24,379 nucleotides of DNA from CAYMFD01 sp964389475 (GCA_964389475.1 CAYMFD010000052.1:1-24379); one strand, 5' to 3'. Positions 7,377 to 15,740 are shown, counted from the stretch's first letter. Numbers and translations: made by a program. Notes: generated by a model from the sequence alone, not told the origin.

Positions 7377-7541
7377 ATGTCATACAGCGGTAGAGTAAGG
7401 TACAAGACTAGACGAGAGCGGAACAAAACCAAGGCTCGCCAGCTAAAGTTGGTTTTTATTTTCGCTTTGATTGCAGCCGTTGTCTACGTCATTAAGAATC
7501 GAGTATTGATTACTGACTATATTCGCACTTACTTCTACTAG
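7377..7541 (+). CDS. Small single-pass membrane protein upstream of pgsA
   Basis: ATG at 7377 opens a 54-residue frame ending with TAG at 7539-7541, three bases before the GTG of pgsA. The N-terminal 24 residues are strongly basic (MSYSGRVRYKTRRER followed by NKTKARQLK), then about 15 hydrophobic residues (LVFIFALIAAVVYVI) form one membrane helix, and the tail ends YIRTYFY. The charge pattern predicts a cytoplasmic N-terminus. No family is recognised. The tight junction with pgsA suggests translational coupling and a role at the membrane, but that is inference. The TAnnTTTG match just before the ATG would place transcription initiation at or after this start, a point against it unless transcription starts further upstream. 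Confidence 0.6.
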   Translation: MSYSGRVRYKTRRERNKTKARQLKLVFIFALIAAVVYVIKNRVLITDYIRTYFY

Positions 7542-7543
7542 AG

Positions 7544-8098
7544 GTGTCTATGGTTATTAATTTCCCCACTATTCTCACAATTGCACGTGCTGTACTAGCA
7601 CCGCTGGTAGTGGTCGCCTTCTATCTAGAGTTTGAGCACCACTATTGGGTAGCAGCGATATTGTTTTTTGTGGCAGGGGCTACCGACTACCTCGATGGAT
7701 ATCTAGCTAGAAAGTATGATCTTAAGACCAATTTTGGCGCATTCCTAGACCCGCTAGCTGACAAGATCCTAGTGGCAGGAGTCCTAATTATGCTGGTCGA
7801 GCATTATCGTACGATCTGGATGACCGTCCCTGCGATGATCATCATATGGAGAGAGCTCATGGTCAGTGGCCTGAGGGAGTGGATGGCATCAAAGGGGGAG
7901 CGACACAAGGTATCTGTCGCTTTTATAGGTAAGCTAAAGACGACTTTTCAGATGGGGTCTATCATGGGCCTCATGCTATTGCCAGTGTACAGCTGGCTGA
8001 GTTGGCCCAGTAAAGTGGGCATATGGTTAGCAACAGTGTTGACAGTAGTGTCGATGTTGATGTACTTTTATGATGCAAGACGGTCATTTGATGGGTGA
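7544..8098 (+). CDS. pgsA: CDP-diacylglycerol-glycerol-3-phosphate 3-phosphatidyltransferase
   Basis: Inner-membrane enzyme that joins CDP-diacylglycerol and glycerol-3-phosphate to form phosphatidylglycerol phosphate, the first committed step to phosphatidylglycerol and cardiolipin. The protein (184 residues from GTG at 7544, 182 from ATG at 7550) has the full CDP-alcohol phosphotransferase signature D-x2-D-G-x2-A-R-x8-G-x3-D-x3-D: Asp48, Asp51, Gly52, Ala55, Arg56, Gly65, Asp69 and Asp73. Several membrane helices surround it. Either start is possible; both lie within ten bases of the upstream small gene's stop. It is followed by an MlaE-type permease after 34 bases, so phospholipid synthesis and transport genes share one transcript. 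Confidence 0.93.
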   Translation: MSMVINFPTILTIARAVLAPLVVVAFYLEFEHHYWVAAILFFVAGATDYLDGYLARKYDLKTNFGAFLDPLADKILVAGVLIMLVEHYRTIWMTVPAMIIIWRELMVSGLREWMASKGERHKVSVAFIGKLKTTFQMGSIMGLMLLPVYSWLSWPSKVGIWLATVLTVVSMLMYFYDARRSFDG

Positions 8099-8132
8099 TA
8101 ATAGTAGCGAAGATTAGGTATTAATCATTTCG

Positions 8133-8876
8133 ATGATAGTAAGGAATATAGAGCATTTCGGGCGGTTTTTGAAGTGGCAGGCATCCATGTTTACCAAGCC
8201 TGAGCGGTGGACGATGTACTATCGTGAGACCGTAAGGCAGATGTATGACATAGGCATAGGATCATTGAGTATCGTCTGCTTGATAGCCGCCTTTATCGGT
8301 GCCGTGACAGTAGTACAGTTTTACTACCAGATGACGGGTACCCTAGTCCCGAGTTACTATATAGGCTACATCGTACGAGATATGACGATCATAGAGTTGG
8401 CCCCTACGATTACTTGCCTCGTACTAGCTGGTAAGGTGGGTAGTAATATGGCCGCTGAGATTGGTGGTATGCGCCAGAAAGAGCACATAGATGCCATGGA
8501 GGTGATGGGCATCAACACGGCTGCCTACATCGTACTGCCCAAGATCATCGCCTCCCTTACATTCATACCCATACTGGTGTGTATCGCTGCTTTCGTAAGT
8601 ATCATAGGCGCATACATGGCTAGTGTACCCATGGGCTTATTTAGCGAGGCGGAGTTCCTCAAGGGTTTGATGAGCTTTTACGATCCGTACAATGTATTTA
8701 TGATGATTGTCAAGGCCTTTGTGTTTGCCTATATACTCACAGTCGTATCGTGCTACCAAGGTTACTTTGTTAAAGGTGGTAGTATAGAGTTGGGAGAGGC
8801 CAGCACACGTGCCGTTGTTTACAGTAATATATTGATACTACTGGCTGATTACTTAATCGCTCTAGCACTTACTTAA
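8133..8876 (+). CDS. mlaE: MlaE-type ABC transporter permease (phospholipid transport)
   Basis: Integral inner-membrane permease of the MlaE/YrbE family, which with an MlaF ATPase and an MCE-domain substrate-binding protein moves phospholipids between the two membranes of Gram-negative cells. The 247-residue protein has the family's N-terminal amphipathic stretch, about five membrane segments, and the central coupling-loop motif AAEIGGMRQKEHIDAMEVMG around residues 110-129. The mlaF gene begins one base after this stop codon. No MCE-domain (MlaD) gene is in the window. The symbol is by family, not proof of the exact substrate. Confidence 0.9.
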   Translation: MIVRNIEHFGRFLKWQASMFTKPERWTMYYRETVRQMYDIGIGSLSIVCLIAAFIGAVTVVQFYYQMTGTLVPSYYIGYIVRDMTIIELAPTITCLVLAGKVGSNMAAEIGGMRQKEHIDAMEVMGINTAAYIVLPKIIASLTFIPILVCIAAFVSIIGAYMASVPMGLFSEAEFLKGLMSFYDPYNVFMMIVKAFVFAYILTVVSCYQGYFVKGGSIELGEASTRAVVYSNILILLADYLIALALT

Positions 8877-8877
8877 T

Positions 8878-9648
8878 ATGATTAGAGCAGAAAATATATT
8901 TAAATCATTCGGAGATCAGGAGGTCCTCAAGGGCATCAGTTTTGACTTTGAGCCAGGCAAGACCAATCTCATCATAGGTAAGTCTGGCGCCGGTAAGACG
9001 GTGCTCCTTAAGATACTCGTAGGCCTACATGCACCGACTAGTGGCAATGTATGGTATGATGACCGTAGCTTTTTCTCACTATCGGCAGCTGAGTTGCGCG
9101 AGTTGCGCCTAGAGGTGGGTATGCTCTTTCAGGGTAATGCACTCTTTGATTCTATGACCATAGAGGAGAATGTGCGGTTCCCACTCGATATGTTTACCCA
9201 CAAGACCCGTAAAGAAAAGGCAGATCGAGTCAATGAAGTCCTCGAGCGGGTATCTCTAGAGGGAGCTAACCTAAAGTATCCCAGCGAGATATCTGGAGGT
9301 ATGCAAAAGCGAGTAGGTATAGCAAGATCCATCGTCTTACAGCCCAAATACCTCTTTTGTGATGAGCCTAACTCTGGCCTAGACCCAAAGACTAGTATCA
9401 CCATCGATGAGCTGATCAGCGAGATCACTGTAGAGAATCAGATCACTACGATCATCAATACCCACGACATGAATAGTGTGATGGAAGTAGGCGAAAATAT
9501 CTGCCTGCTCAAGGATGGCCACCTTGCCTGGAAGGGAAGTAAAGACCAGGTGCTGGACAGTAACGACGAAAACCTACACGACTTCATTTTTGCTAGTCCA
9601 TTTTTGCAAAAGCTCGTGGCTAGGAGTTCATCTTTTACAAAGCGGTAA
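8878..9648 (+). CDS. mlaF: MlaF-type ABC transporter ATP-binding protein
   Basis: Cytoplasmic ATPase that drives the neighbouring MlaE-type permease. The 256-residue protein has the complete ABC set: Walker A GKSGAGKT (34-41), Q-loop Gln85, signature SGGMQ (139-143), Walker B YLFCDE with catalytic Glu163, D-loop SGLD (166-169) and switch His196. The Met at the signature (SGGM) is typical of the MlaF/Mkl branch rather than importers with SGGQ. Spacing of one base to mlaE and one base to the next gene indicates strong coupling. Confidence 0.92.
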   Translation: MIRAENIFKSFGDQEVLKGISFDFEPGKTNLIIGKSGAGKTVLLKILVGLHAPTSGNVWYDDRSFFSLSAAELRELRLEVGMLFQGNALFDSMTIEENVRFPLDMFTHKTRKEKADRVNEVLERVSLEGANLKYPSEISGGMQKRVGIARSIVLQPKYLFCDEPNSGLDPKTSITIDELISEITVENQITTIINTHDMNSVMEVGENICLLKDGHLAWKGSKDQVLDSNDENLHDFIFASPFLQKLVARSSSFTKR

Positions 9649-9649
9649 G

Positions 9650-10111
9650 ATGATCCAAGAGTCGATAATAGAGCAGGTATCCGAAAGCCTGACTACGGAG
9701 AGTGTCGCCGTTGAGCAGTTGGTCGCTGATACTATGGAGGTCGCTCCTGGCGTCGTGGCGTTTCTGAGCCAGGATAGTGTGCGGCTACTTACCGATGACG
9801 AGTATGCCCTGCTATGGTATATCGTCACCGTGATACTACGTAGCTGGACGGAGGAGCACGATTCCCTACCACCTATGTCTGCCGAGTCACTGGGCGATCG
9901 TGAGGAGGAGCTATGGACCTGGTTTGACCAGGAGCTTAAGAAGCCTTTCTCTCAGCGTCTAGATCGCATATTCGACGCGACAAAGGAGGAGGACCTTCTA
10001 GCTTTTGTGGAGGATATGACGGTGCCAGATGACGACGAAATCATCACAGAGGCGGGACGTCCCATCCTAGTGATTATGGCTGCTGCCATCGTTTTGGCCC
10101 TCAAGGCATAG
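9650..10111 (+). CDS. Acidic hypothetical protein following mlaF
   Basis: Unrecognised 153-residue protein. The frame is open further upstream inside mlaF, but the ATG at 9650, one base past the mlaF stop, is the natural start and gives a sensible protein. It is acidic and mostly helical in style, with an aromatic cluster (YALLWYIVTVILRSW, about 53-67), an EEELWTWFDQEL segment in the middle, a strongly acidic patch (VPDDDEII), and a hydrophobic C-terminus PILVIMAAAIVLALKA. That tail could be a membrane anchor or simply a buried helix. Position as the last gene of the Mla-like operon suggests a link to lipid transport, but no domain supports a specific function. Confidence 0.78.
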   Translation: MIQESIIEQVSESLTTESVAVEQLVADTMEVAPGVVAFLSQDSVRLLTDDEYALLWYIVTVILRSWTEEHDSLPPMSAESLGDREEELWTWFDQELKKPFSQRLDRIFDATKEEDLLAFVEDMTVPDDDEIITEAGRPILVIMAAAIVLALKA

Positions 10112-10131
10112 GGGATAACCCCTAAATTTTT
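10109..10131 (+). terminator. Hairpin terminator of the pgsA-mla operon
   Basis: TAGGGG (10109-10114), loop ATAA, CCCCTA (10119-10124), then AATTTTTG. The six-base-pair stem is perfect and begins at the stop codon of the preceding gene. The T-run is short, so termination strength is uncertain. Confidence 0.6.
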
Positions 10132-10343
10132 GTCCAACAGCATTTTTCTTTCTCTACCCTTGGTAATTATGGGTCATGTGTACCACTGTGGACACTAAGT
10201 CATTATGGATCAAAACGAATCTCTAATTTTAACATAAAATACTTATAATCAGTTAGTTGAGTTTAAATCAAATATGTGGTACTAACACTGCAAGTGTGGA
10301 AAAAAAGTGCCTTTTAGGGAGACGAAACCGCTAGACGGCTGCC

Positions 10344-10351
10344 TATATTTG
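10344..10351 (+). promoter_or_regulatory. Candidate -7 box for the TPR gene
   Basis: TATATTTG matches the Bacteroidota -7 consensus TAnnTTTG exactly and ends 17 bases before the ATG at 10369. No TTTG lies at the usual spacing upstream. The leader would be only about ten bases, similar to the uppS candidate. Confidence 0.4.
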
Positions 10352-10368
10352 ACGCATCATAATCCCTG

Positions 10369-11784
10369 ATGCAGTTTTTTATGGAACATAGATTTAAGCG
10401 AGATACTGCGCTTGTTAAATTAATATCCCACTTTGAGTCCAGCTACGAGCAGGGCCAGGTGGACTTTTTGCGTGAGGAGACTATTAACCAGCTCTTGTCA
10501 TACTACGAGCGGGGCGGCCAGCTGGATAAGGCTATGGAGGTCGTCAACATAGCACTAGACCAGTACAAGTACAGATCAGACTTCTATATCGCCAAGGCTA
10601 GGTTGCTGCTGCAACTAAAGCAGATCAAAGCCTGTCTAGATGTACTAGACGTCGTACAGAATATAGCGCCTTACGAAACGGATATCCCCATCCTACGAGC
10701 TAGAGCCTTATCGATGTCTGGCCAGTTTGCCGAGGCACTTTCGATACTCGCTGATATTAAAGAGCAAGCACTCATCGGAGACCTCGTAGATATACACATC
10801 TGCGAGTCGCACGTATACGAGACGATGAAGCAGTACGACGACATGTACAGCAGCCTCATCGACGCCATTACCATTGATCCGCTCAATCCTTTTGTGTTGA
10901 GACGTTTGTGGGTTTCTGTAGATCTCAGCAGGAGGTATGAAGAAAGTATCACACTGCACAACAAACTACTAGACGCTAATCCATACAGCCATATAGCATG
11001 GTACAACCTTGGTCATGCATACGCCTGCGTGCAGGAGTACGAGAAGGCCATAGACGCTATGGAGTACAGTTTTATCATTGCTCCAGAGTTTGAGAATGGG
11101 TATATCGACTGTGCTGATATTTGTTTTTCGATCGGTAAGTTTGAGAGAGCCCTCAACATCTACGAAGACGCCATTGACGTTTTTGGTATAGATAGCGAGT
11201 TACTCGTTTACTCTGCGGAGTGCCAGATACTACTAGATCGTATCGATGATGCTAAGAAGAGCCTCTTTACGGCTATTAAGTATGACGCTTATAATGACGA
11301 AGCTTACTACCACCTAGCGCAGTGCTACTACAAAGAGAAGAAGTGGTATTCTGCTATCAATGCATTTCACAAGGCGATAAGCCTAGAGGATGGTACGGAG
11401 AGTTACTACCTAGGCATCGCCAGAGCCTTCGTAGCTGTAGAGGACTACGAGAAGGCCACATACAACTTTGGCTTGGCTACACAGACTGCGCCAGAGGTGT
11501 TTATATACTGGTATGAGTTTGCGACCTTCTTACTTCGTATAGGTCTTTATAATGAGGCGATCATCGTACTAGACGATGCAGAGGAGTTTACTTATTCTGC
11601 CGAGTTGCTTTATTGTCGAGCGATGGCTCACTTCTTCCTCAAGGAAAAAGAGAAAGGGCTAGAGTGCTTGGAAGAAGCCTTGTTAGAGAACTACGAGCTA
11701 CACCCCATAATATTTGAGATAGCACCAGAGATAGAGATCAACCAAGAGATACAGGCTATGCTTTTTTACTTCAGTAAAGAGTGA
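10369..11784 (+). CDS. Tetratricopeptide-repeat protein
   Basis: A 471-residue soluble protein made almost entirely of helical TPR-type repeats of about 34 residues, a scaffold for protein-protein contacts. Clear units include NPYSHIAWYNLGHAYACVQ at about 205-223 followed by YEKAIDAMEYS, and later AYYHLAQCYYKEKKWYSAI and YYLGIARAFVAVEDYEKA. There is no signal peptide, membrane segment or enzymatic domain, so a cytoplasmic adaptor is likely. The start is ATG at 10369; Met5 at 10381 is an alternative. It stands alone between two terminators. The partner cannot be read from sequence. Confidence 0.88.
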   Translation: MQFFMEHRFKRDTALVKLISHFESSYEQGQVDFLREETINQLLSYYERGGQLDKAMEVVNIALDQYKYRSDFYIAKARLLLQLKQIKACLDVLDVVQNIAPYETDIPILRARALSMSGQFAEALSILADIKEQALIGDLVDIHICESHVYETMKQYDDMYSSLIDAITIDPLNPFVLRRLWVSVDLSRRYEESITLHNKLLDANPYSHIAWYNLGHAYACVQEYEKAIDAMEYSFIIAPEFENGYIDCADICFSIGKFERALNIYEDAIDVFGIDSELLVYSAECQILLDRIDDAKKSLFTAIKYDAYNDEAYYHLAQCYYKEKKWYSAINAFHKAISLEDGTESYYLGIARAFVAVEDYEKATYNFGLATQTAPEVFIYWYEFATFLLRIGLYNEAIIVLDDAEEFTYSAELLYCRAMAHFFLKEKEKGLECLEEALLENYELHPIIFEIAPEIEINQEIQAMLFYFSKE

Positions 11785-11820
11785 ACTAGCCTTCCCAAAG
11801 ATTAGAATTAATGTTGTTTC

Positions 11821-11858
11821 AAAAAGTCCATCATGATAGCCGTCTGATGGGCTTTTTT
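11821..11858. terminator. Bidirectional terminator between the TPR gene and the ligase-like gene
   Basis: AAAAAGTCCATCA (11821-11833) pairs with TGATGGGCTTTTTT (11845-11858) allowing one G-T wobble. The A-run and T-run on each side make it work on both strands, which suits the convergent genes ending at 11784 and 11870. Confidence 0.85.
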
Positions 11859-11863
11859 GATAT

Positions 11864-11880
11864 CAGACACTAAGTGTCTG
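11864..11880. repeat. Palindrome across the stop codon of the ligase-like gene
   Basis: CAGACACT and AGTGTCTG are perfect eight-base arms around a single base; the stop codon of the minus-strand gene (11870-11872) lies inside. Directly next to the bidirectional terminator. It may add to the end-of-transcript structure or be chance. Confidence 0.6.
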
Positions 11881-13102
11881 CCTCCACAGACCACAAACTC
11901 AGGCATAGTAACAGGGTAAAAAAGCCAACCCCAACAGCCGTATCTAGTGTATGCTCCACCATAAAAGAGGCGCCTGCAAGTAGTAGTAGGATCAATCCGC
12001 CTACCCGTCTGCGACTATAGTAGAGTAGCCAGCAATACCCAGTCACGAAAATGGCTAGACCTAGTAAGCCACTACCTGCACTGACGAATAAAAACTGGTT
12101 GTGAGGTAGGTGTGATCGCTCACTATTGAGGGCGAGTTGCTCATAGGCGATAGCGATCTCGTCCTTCAGATCGCCGATACCTACACCTAGCAGTGGATTA
12201 TTTTTGGTAAGGTAGTAGGCGGCTTGTAGGGAGGTTATCCGCTCGCTATCTGAGTATCGGCTACCATCACCATTGCGATATTGGTCTAGGTCATATCGCA
12301 TATAAGATATACGACGATTGAGCGATGGTACAGTCTCGATAGCGACGGCACCAGCTAGTAGTAGTATGATTAAGCCAGCCATAGGCTGCTTCCACCTGCC
12401 ATTGATGATTGCGTGGTGGAGAAGCAATACGATCGTAGCGGCATAAAAGACGGCTATACCACTCCGTACCGCTAGTATATGTAAGAATAGGTAGAGCCAT
12501 ATCGTGAGTACGGCGACTGGCCAGCTACGACCCTGCATCCAGAAGTATCCGCCACTCAGCACCCCGAAGGCTACCATCAGACTATACCGAATGTGACTCG
12601 TAGGCGTCTCCATGGCGATCCCTCGACCTATGGCCTCTTGCACCTGATAGTAGTTAGTGGTGTACTCCCAGAGTATGGGGATACTACTTATAGTCAGGAT
12701 TGCCATAAATAGGAGGACTAGACCGCGCCACACATCCCGCCTGAGCGGACTAGCGCTGAACAGTGCCAGCGGTAGCGTGAGTAGGGGTAGTCGTATCCTC
12801 AAGTGGTGTAGCCACCCATCTATCGATCTACTATTGATACCACTAAGTACCACGCCAGCGTAGATAATCAGTAGTCCTAACCAGACTTTACGATCGGATA
12901 GTAACCTAGACCACGACGGTAGTACCTGGCCACCACGACTCTGAGGTAGCAGCAGTAGTGAACTGACGCCTATGATGGACATGGATAGCAAAAACCTGCT
13001 GTAGATAAGACCCACTAGGCCTGCTACGATCCACAGTAGAGACCAGTAGTCAATCCACGAGCGAGACTGGCCCACGAATACCATGCTAGGTCGTTCGCTC
13101 AT
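11870..13102 (-). CDS. O-antigen ligase / Wzy-polymerase-like membrane protein
   Basis: A 410-residue integral membrane protein with about ten hydrophobic helices and one larger polar loop (roughly 265-320). In that loop a NPLLGVGIGDLKDE segment followed by HLPHNQFLFVSAGSGLLGL fits the conserved H-N-x-(Y/F) region of the O-antigen ligase (Wzy_C, PF04932) superfamily. Such enzymes transfer or polymerise surface glycans from a lipid carrier at the periplasmic face. Whether this one is WaaL-like, Wzy-like, or acts on another substrate cannot be told. The ATG at 13102 directly follows the MscS-gene stop; Met7 at 13084 is an alternative. No glycosyltransferase lies nearby. Confidence 0.78.
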   Translation of the reverse strand: MSERPSMVFVGQSRSWIDYWSLLWIVAGLVGLIYSRFLLSMSIIGVSSLLLLPQSRGGQVLPSWSRLLSDRKVWLGLLIIYAGVVLSGINSRSIDGWLHHLRIRLPLLTLPLALFSASPLRRDVWRGLVLLFMAILTISSIPILWEYTTNYYQVQEAIGRGIAMETPTSHIRYSLMVAFGVLSGGYFWMQGRSWPVAVLTIWLYLFLHILAVRSGIAVFYAATIVLLLHHAIINGRWKQPMAGLIILLLAGAVAIETVPSLNRRISYMRYDLDQYRNGDGSRYSDSERITSLQAAYYLTKNNPLLGVGIGDLKDEIAIAYEQLALNSERSHLPHNQFLFVSAGSGLLGLAIFVTGYCWLLYYSRRRVGGLILLLLAGASFMVEHTLDTAVGVGFFTLLLCLSLWSVEADT

Positions 13103-14479
13103 CTAGTCTGGTGCTTGTAGTAAGTCTGAGTCAGCCTCACCTGACCTCTTGATCCAGAGATCTCTTTGTGGGAACGGTATAGATATGGCATGCTCTCTAA
13201 ACTCCCTATCGATCTCAAATCGTATATCACTACGAATATCTTCTACGATCGTGTAATTACGAGTGAAGAAGTACATGGAGAAGTTGAGCGAGCTATCGCC
13301 AAAATCCTCAAAGCGTACAAACGGCGCTGGATATTCGAGGATTAAGGGATGGTTGTTCGCCACCTTGAGCAGTAGTTTTTTGACAACTTGGGTGTCGGTA
13401 CCATACGCTACGCCGACGGCTACACTAAAGCGGACCTTATTGGTAAAGTGTGTCCAGTTAACGATACTATCATTGACCAGCTTACTATTAGGGACGATGA
13501 TGGACTCTGCCCCACGCGTCTCGATGATAGAGGCGCGAAGTCCTATTTTCTGCACAGTGCCTACCTCCCCATCGATACTCAGCATATCGCCGACAGATAC
13601 CGTCCGCTCAAAGAGGAGGACGATACCGCTAAAGAAGTCATTAAAGGTCTGCTGTAGTCCTAGACCTAAACCCACCAGCAGGGCTGCAGCACCACCCCAT
13701 ATCAGCGTCATATTGATGCCTAGGCTATGCAAGGCTGTCAAGATGGCGATGATGTAGATGATGTACTTGATCAGCTGATTGACGGCGAACTGTCCGCCCT
13801 TGTCTATGCCACGCCGCTTGTAGATACCGTAGAAGAGCACCTGCGTCAGTACCCAGACGGCTAGCCTAGCAAAGAGCAGGATCAAGACAGCGACTAGGAT
13901 CTTGGTAATCCTAAAACTGATGGTCTTGTCCTCCATCTGATAGGTGAAGAGCTCTAGGTCGATACTGCTAAACCGCTTCATGATAAGCATCGCCGCAAGG
14001 ACGAATACGATCGCTTTTACGATCTTGGTAGCCGTGCTCTCGCTGTCTAGGTTGTTGGCATTGGGGTTAGGGTTCGTCTGGTCTCTCTTACTGTAGTAGT
14101 TGTGTACGAAGAAGTGGTTGAGCACCCAGTCCGTGATGCGAGCCCCCACTAGTATCAATACAGCTATGATGATGTGGCTGAGTTTGATCACGATACCTGC
14201 ATCGTCTGTCTCGCCTACACGAGTGGGGTAGATGGTCGTGTCTAGACCCAGGGCCATGATGTAGCCATACACTAGTACGGTCAGCCAAGCATAGCGTAGC
14301 AACTTGCTAAAGCGTACCCGTTCTTCAGGCTTTATTTCGTTGTGGTCAAATAGTTTGCGCTTCCACCGAGCATGAATAACTCGATAGAAGACTAGACCTA
14401 GGACGGTGACTAGGAGAAAAAAGAATAGTCGCTGTGGTGTCAACGACCAGTTAGCTATTTGGAATAGTGTGCTGTCCAT
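13103..14479 (-). CDS. MscS-family mechanosensitive ion channel
   Basis: Inner-membrane channel that opens under membrane tension to release solutes. The 458-residue protein is longer than E. coli MscS (286 residues): it has about six hydrophobic helices (17-33, 64-79, 98-120, 152-168, 191-217, 236-253) before the pore helix (258-280), which is rich in Gly and Ala (GGAAALLVGLGLGLQQ). The conserved FNDFFSGIVLLFE follows at 279-291, then the beta domain (VGDMLSIDGEVGTVQKIG and IIVPNS) and a C-terminal alpha/beta domain. A soluble loop at 128-150 is Asn-rich. It is 17 bases after the SDR gene and abuts the ligase-like gene, so co-transcription is likely. Confidence 0.92.
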   Translation of the reverse strand: MDSTLFQIANWSLTPQRLFFFLLVTVLGLVFYRVIHARWKRKLFDHNEIKPEERVRFSKLLRYAWLTVLVYGYIMALGLDTTIYPTRVGETDDAGIVIKLSHIIIAVLILVGARITDWVLNHFFVHNYYSKRDQTNPNPNANNLDSESTATKIVKAIVFVLAAMLIMKRFSSIDLELFTYQMEDKTISFRITKILVAVLILLFARLAVWVLTQVLFYGIYKRRGIDKGGQFAVNQLIKYIIYIIAILTALHSLGINMTLIWGGAAALLVGLGLGLQQTFNDFFSGIVLLFERTVSVGDMLSIDGEVGTVQKIGLRASIIETRGAESIIVPNSKLVNDSIVNWTHFTNKVRFSVAVGVAYGTDTQVVKKLLLKVANNHPLILEYPAPFVRFEDFGDSSLNFSMYFFTRNYTIVEDIRSDIRFEIDREFREHAISIPFPQRDLWIKRSGEADSDLLQAPD

Positions 14480-14496
14480 GGAGGTGTCGGCTGGGT

Positions 14497-15279
14497 CTAC
14501 AGGCAGACCGTACGGCCACCATCTACTGGTAAGTTGATACCATTGATATAGCTCGCTGCAGGACTAGCCAGGAATGCCACGGCACTAGCTGTCTCGTCAG
14601 GATGAGCAAATCGTCTAGCAGGTACTCCGTTGATCATGGTATCTCGCACTACCTCTGGGCTATTGCCAGTTTTGGCGGCCTTACTATTGATAATCTCTGT
14701 GAGTCGTTCCGTATCGGTAAACCCTGGCAGTACATTATTGACGGTGATAGCATAAGCGCCTAGCTCGCCAGCAAGGGTTTTGGCCCAGCTAGCCATGGCA
14801 CCACGGGTCGTATTACTCACACCTAGGCCCGGGATGGGAGCTTTTACGCTAGTCGATATGATGTTGATGATCCGACCGTACTGAGCGGCACGCATACCAG
14901 GTACTACTGCCTGTACGAGGTGGTGGCTACAGTGCAGGTGCATCTGCATGGCAGCGCTAAATGCGTCTACATCAGCCGATAAGAGTGGTCCCCCTTTTGG
15001 GCCACCAGTGTTGTTAATGAGGATGTGTACGGGTCGCGTCTCCACTAGGGTGTCTATCGCTGACCGCACACTGCTAGGATCACTAAAGTCCAGTGCCAGG
15101 CAGTGGTGCGACTGTTGTTGATTATGCAGAGATGCACGTACAGATTCTAGTTTCTGGGCATTGCGAGCCACTAAGGTGATGTCAGCACCCAGCTTACTCA
15201 GGGCTATTGCTGTTGACATACCTATGCCACGCGAAGCTCCACAGACTAGCGCATGCTTACCTTTTAGGTTAAGGTCCAT
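14497..15279 (-). CDS. Short-chain dehydrogenase/reductase with non-canonical active site
   Basis: Rossmann-fold protein of 260 residues, a normal SDR length. It has the cofactor motif GASRGIG (14-20), an NNTGGPKGGP segment near 89-98 where classical SDRs have NNAG, and a serine-bearing strand IISTS (140-144). The usual Tyr-x3-Lys is replaced: the aligned stretch reads SNTTR, putting Ser155 and Arg159 at those positions. I recall a BKR-like SDR subgroup (cd05344) with the same lack of the catalytic tetrad, so this is probably a family trait rather than damage. Substrate and even reductase activity are uncertain. The C-terminus INLPVDGG is typical. Lies between the lipoprotein and MscS genes. 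Confidence 0.85.
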   Translation of the reverse strand: MDLNLKGKHALVCGASRGIGMSTAIALSKLGADITLVARNAQKLESVRASLHNQQQSHHCLALDFSDPSSVRSAIDTLVETRPVHILINNTGGPKGGPLLSADVDAFSAAMQMHLHCSHHLVQAVVPGMRAAQYGRIINIISTSVKAPIPGLGVSNTTRGAMASWAKTLAGELGAYAITVNNVLPGFTDTERLTEIINSKAAKTGNSPEVVRDTMINGVPARRFAHPDETASAVAFLASPAASYINGINLPVDGGRTVCL

Positions 15280-15326
15280 TGCATTATTTTTTATGTAACC
15301 GATAGCACTAAGGTAATGGGTCTAGG

Positions 15327-15683
15327 CTATTGCTCGGCCTTCTCTATGCGATGTAGTCGCATCGGCATGGCAAATCTTCGCTCTCCCGGATTGATCTCTA
15401 CTTGATCACCTGTGAAGACGATGCGTAGATCTTCTACCTTAAATGCGTCTGGCAGGTTGCAGGGCTGTAGACGACCTGTACCGTTATTATGATGTATTAT
15501 ATAGTAGTCGCCGACCTTGCCTACTCGACCCGCTGCATCGATATGATTAAATACCACCTTGCGGCTAGGGTAGCAGTCGTATCCATCGGTGGTGTCGTTA
15601 GTGTCACTGCCTTGAGGAGCGGGGCTGGTAGTCTTGCAGCCGTAGCATAGACTGATCAGTAGGGTCAATAGTAGTATACGCAT
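15327..15683 (-). CDS. Small putative lipoprotein
   Basis: A 118-residue protein from the ATG at 15683 (an upstream Met at 15707 adds eight residues ahead of the signal peptide). The N-terminus MRILLLTLLISLCYGCKTTS is a short hydrophobic signal ending at Cys17, a lipobox-like site although the -3 residue is Cys rather than Leu, so lipid attachment is probable, not certain. The mature part starts with a Ser/Thr/Asp-rich linker and holds a compact domain containing YYIIHHNNGTGRLQPCNLP. Cys residues in YDCYPS and QPCNLP could form a disulfide. No family recognised; exported envelope protein of unknown role. Confidence 0.72.
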   Translation of the reverse strand: MRILLLTLLISLCYGCKTTSPAPQGSDTNDTTDGYDCYPSRKVVFNHIDAAGRVGKVGDYYIIHHNNGTGRLQPCNLPDAFKVEDLRIVFTGDQVEINPGERRFAMPMRLHRIEKAEQ

Positions 15684-15740
15684 GGGCCAAAGATACGGCG
15701 GCGGCACTTATATTTTCTGCAACAAGACTATCGCCTACTA

